This document shows, in pieces, positions 63,463 to 64,000 of a stretch of DNA of 64,000 bases. This DNA is from Gorsachius magnificus (lineage: Eukaryota; Chordata; Aves; Pelecaniformes; Ardeidae), in the NCBI GenBank assembly GCA_034008185.1, contig CM067085.1, forward strand, positions 80,216,275-80,280,274, given 5' to 3'. The notes under the pieces are model-generated. The model was not told the DNA's origin. It ran no database searches and was given only the letters and a program-made list of their open reading frames with translations. The position numbers and the translations under genes were made by a program. Position 1 is the stretch's first letter; every line of letters begins with the position of its first letter.

Positions 63463-64000
63463 GTAAGTTACTTTACATCACATCGGTCTCGCCCAAAGTT
63501 TTAAGAGGTAGTAGACATAATCCTACAGTAAAAAGATTACTTTAAATTCATTTGAAACTTGATTCTCATTTATATGTATAAATAAACCATGTTATGCCAT
63601 TACAGCAGCAAAATTTGACGTGATGTTCATCTTCCTTAAAAGCCCATATGCGTTTTTCTATAGTACTGAAAAGTTGGATGAGTCTAGTTTAAATCCGTAA
63701 AGAGGGTAGAAAAAATGCAGAGCTAGCCGGTACCAGTAAAAGCCTGGTATTTATACCTAGGAAATCTGTATTTTTCTGAATTTTGCTGTCAGATGTGCTT
63801 CCACTAGGAGGAGTTGTCATCATACACTTACACTGTAAGAGTATCAGACTTGTGCTTTAATTATTGAGTTCGCGTAATGGAAAATGCAATTACTTATAGT
63901 TACAATGTGAAATATCTATAAAGTTCATCTATATCTGACTGGCTTGTACTTACTGCTAATTGGTATAAATATGCAAAGAAGCTTGCAGCTTGTGATACCT

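Larger units (their letters stand above)
39090..64000. other. About 25 kb with no recognised coding exon; probable long BCAR3 intron
   Basis: I looked for BCAR3 hallmarks (N-terminal FASLPRN, SH2 FLVRDS, C-terminal GEF-like blocks) and found none in any frame. Open frames are short and unsupported. The stretch holds scattered old repeats, homopolymers and one candidate exon near 63.4 kb, each listed separately. Large 5' introns are known for BCAR3, which fits, but a gene-free interval cannot be excluded. Confidence 0.5.

Overview
This window is vertebrate nuclear DNA, most likely from a bird. It contains split genes with GT-AG introns, three gene-associated CpG islands, and many chicken-repeat-1 (CR1) LINE tails ending in the ATTCTRTGA-type terminus. 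It has no mammalian-type SINEs apart from a few decayed MIR-like fragments. Gene content and order match the vertebrate block (ABCA4)-GCLM-DNTTIP2-(tRNA-Arg)-BCAR3. Names were assigned by reading the translated exons against remembered human proteins; no database search was run.

Layout. 1-11.6 kb: intergenic DNA upstream of GCLM, with old and young CR1 copies and an unassigned CpG island at about 9.42-10.13 kb. 11.8-22.7 kb: GCLM on the + strand, seven coding exons, 271 aa. It has a CpG-island promoter with a perfect antioxidant response element 61 bp upstream of the ATG. 22.7-24.3 kb: short intergenic spacer. 24.3-34.1 kb: DNTTIP2 on the + strand, a CpG-island promoter with ETS, Sp1 and YY1-type sites, and probably seven coding exons ending in the Fcf2 rRNA-processing domain. 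Its large exon 2 carries frame disruptions in this assembly. 34.1-38.4 kb: spacer with two CR1 copies. 38.43-39.08 kb: a third gene-type CpG island, probably the 5' end of BCAR3. It holds a strong splice donor and, on the opposite strand just inside the presumed first intron, an intact intron-containing tRNA-Arg(TCT) gene. 39.1-64 kb: about 25 kb with no recognisable SH2 or Ras-GEF-type coding exons, best explained as a long 5' intron of BCAR3. One candidate short coding or 5' exon lies near 63.4 kb.

The genes are independent housekeeping or stress loci, not an operon. GCLM is the regulatory subunit of glutamate-cysteine ligase (glutathione synthesis, NRF2 target). DNTTIP2 is a nucleolar small-subunit ribosome biogenesis factor. 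The tRNA decodes AGA. I found no novel multi-gene system. The points most worth checking are the DNTTIP2 exon 2 lesion or mini-intron, the unassigned CpG island, the nested antisense tRNA, and the possible exon at 63.4 kb.
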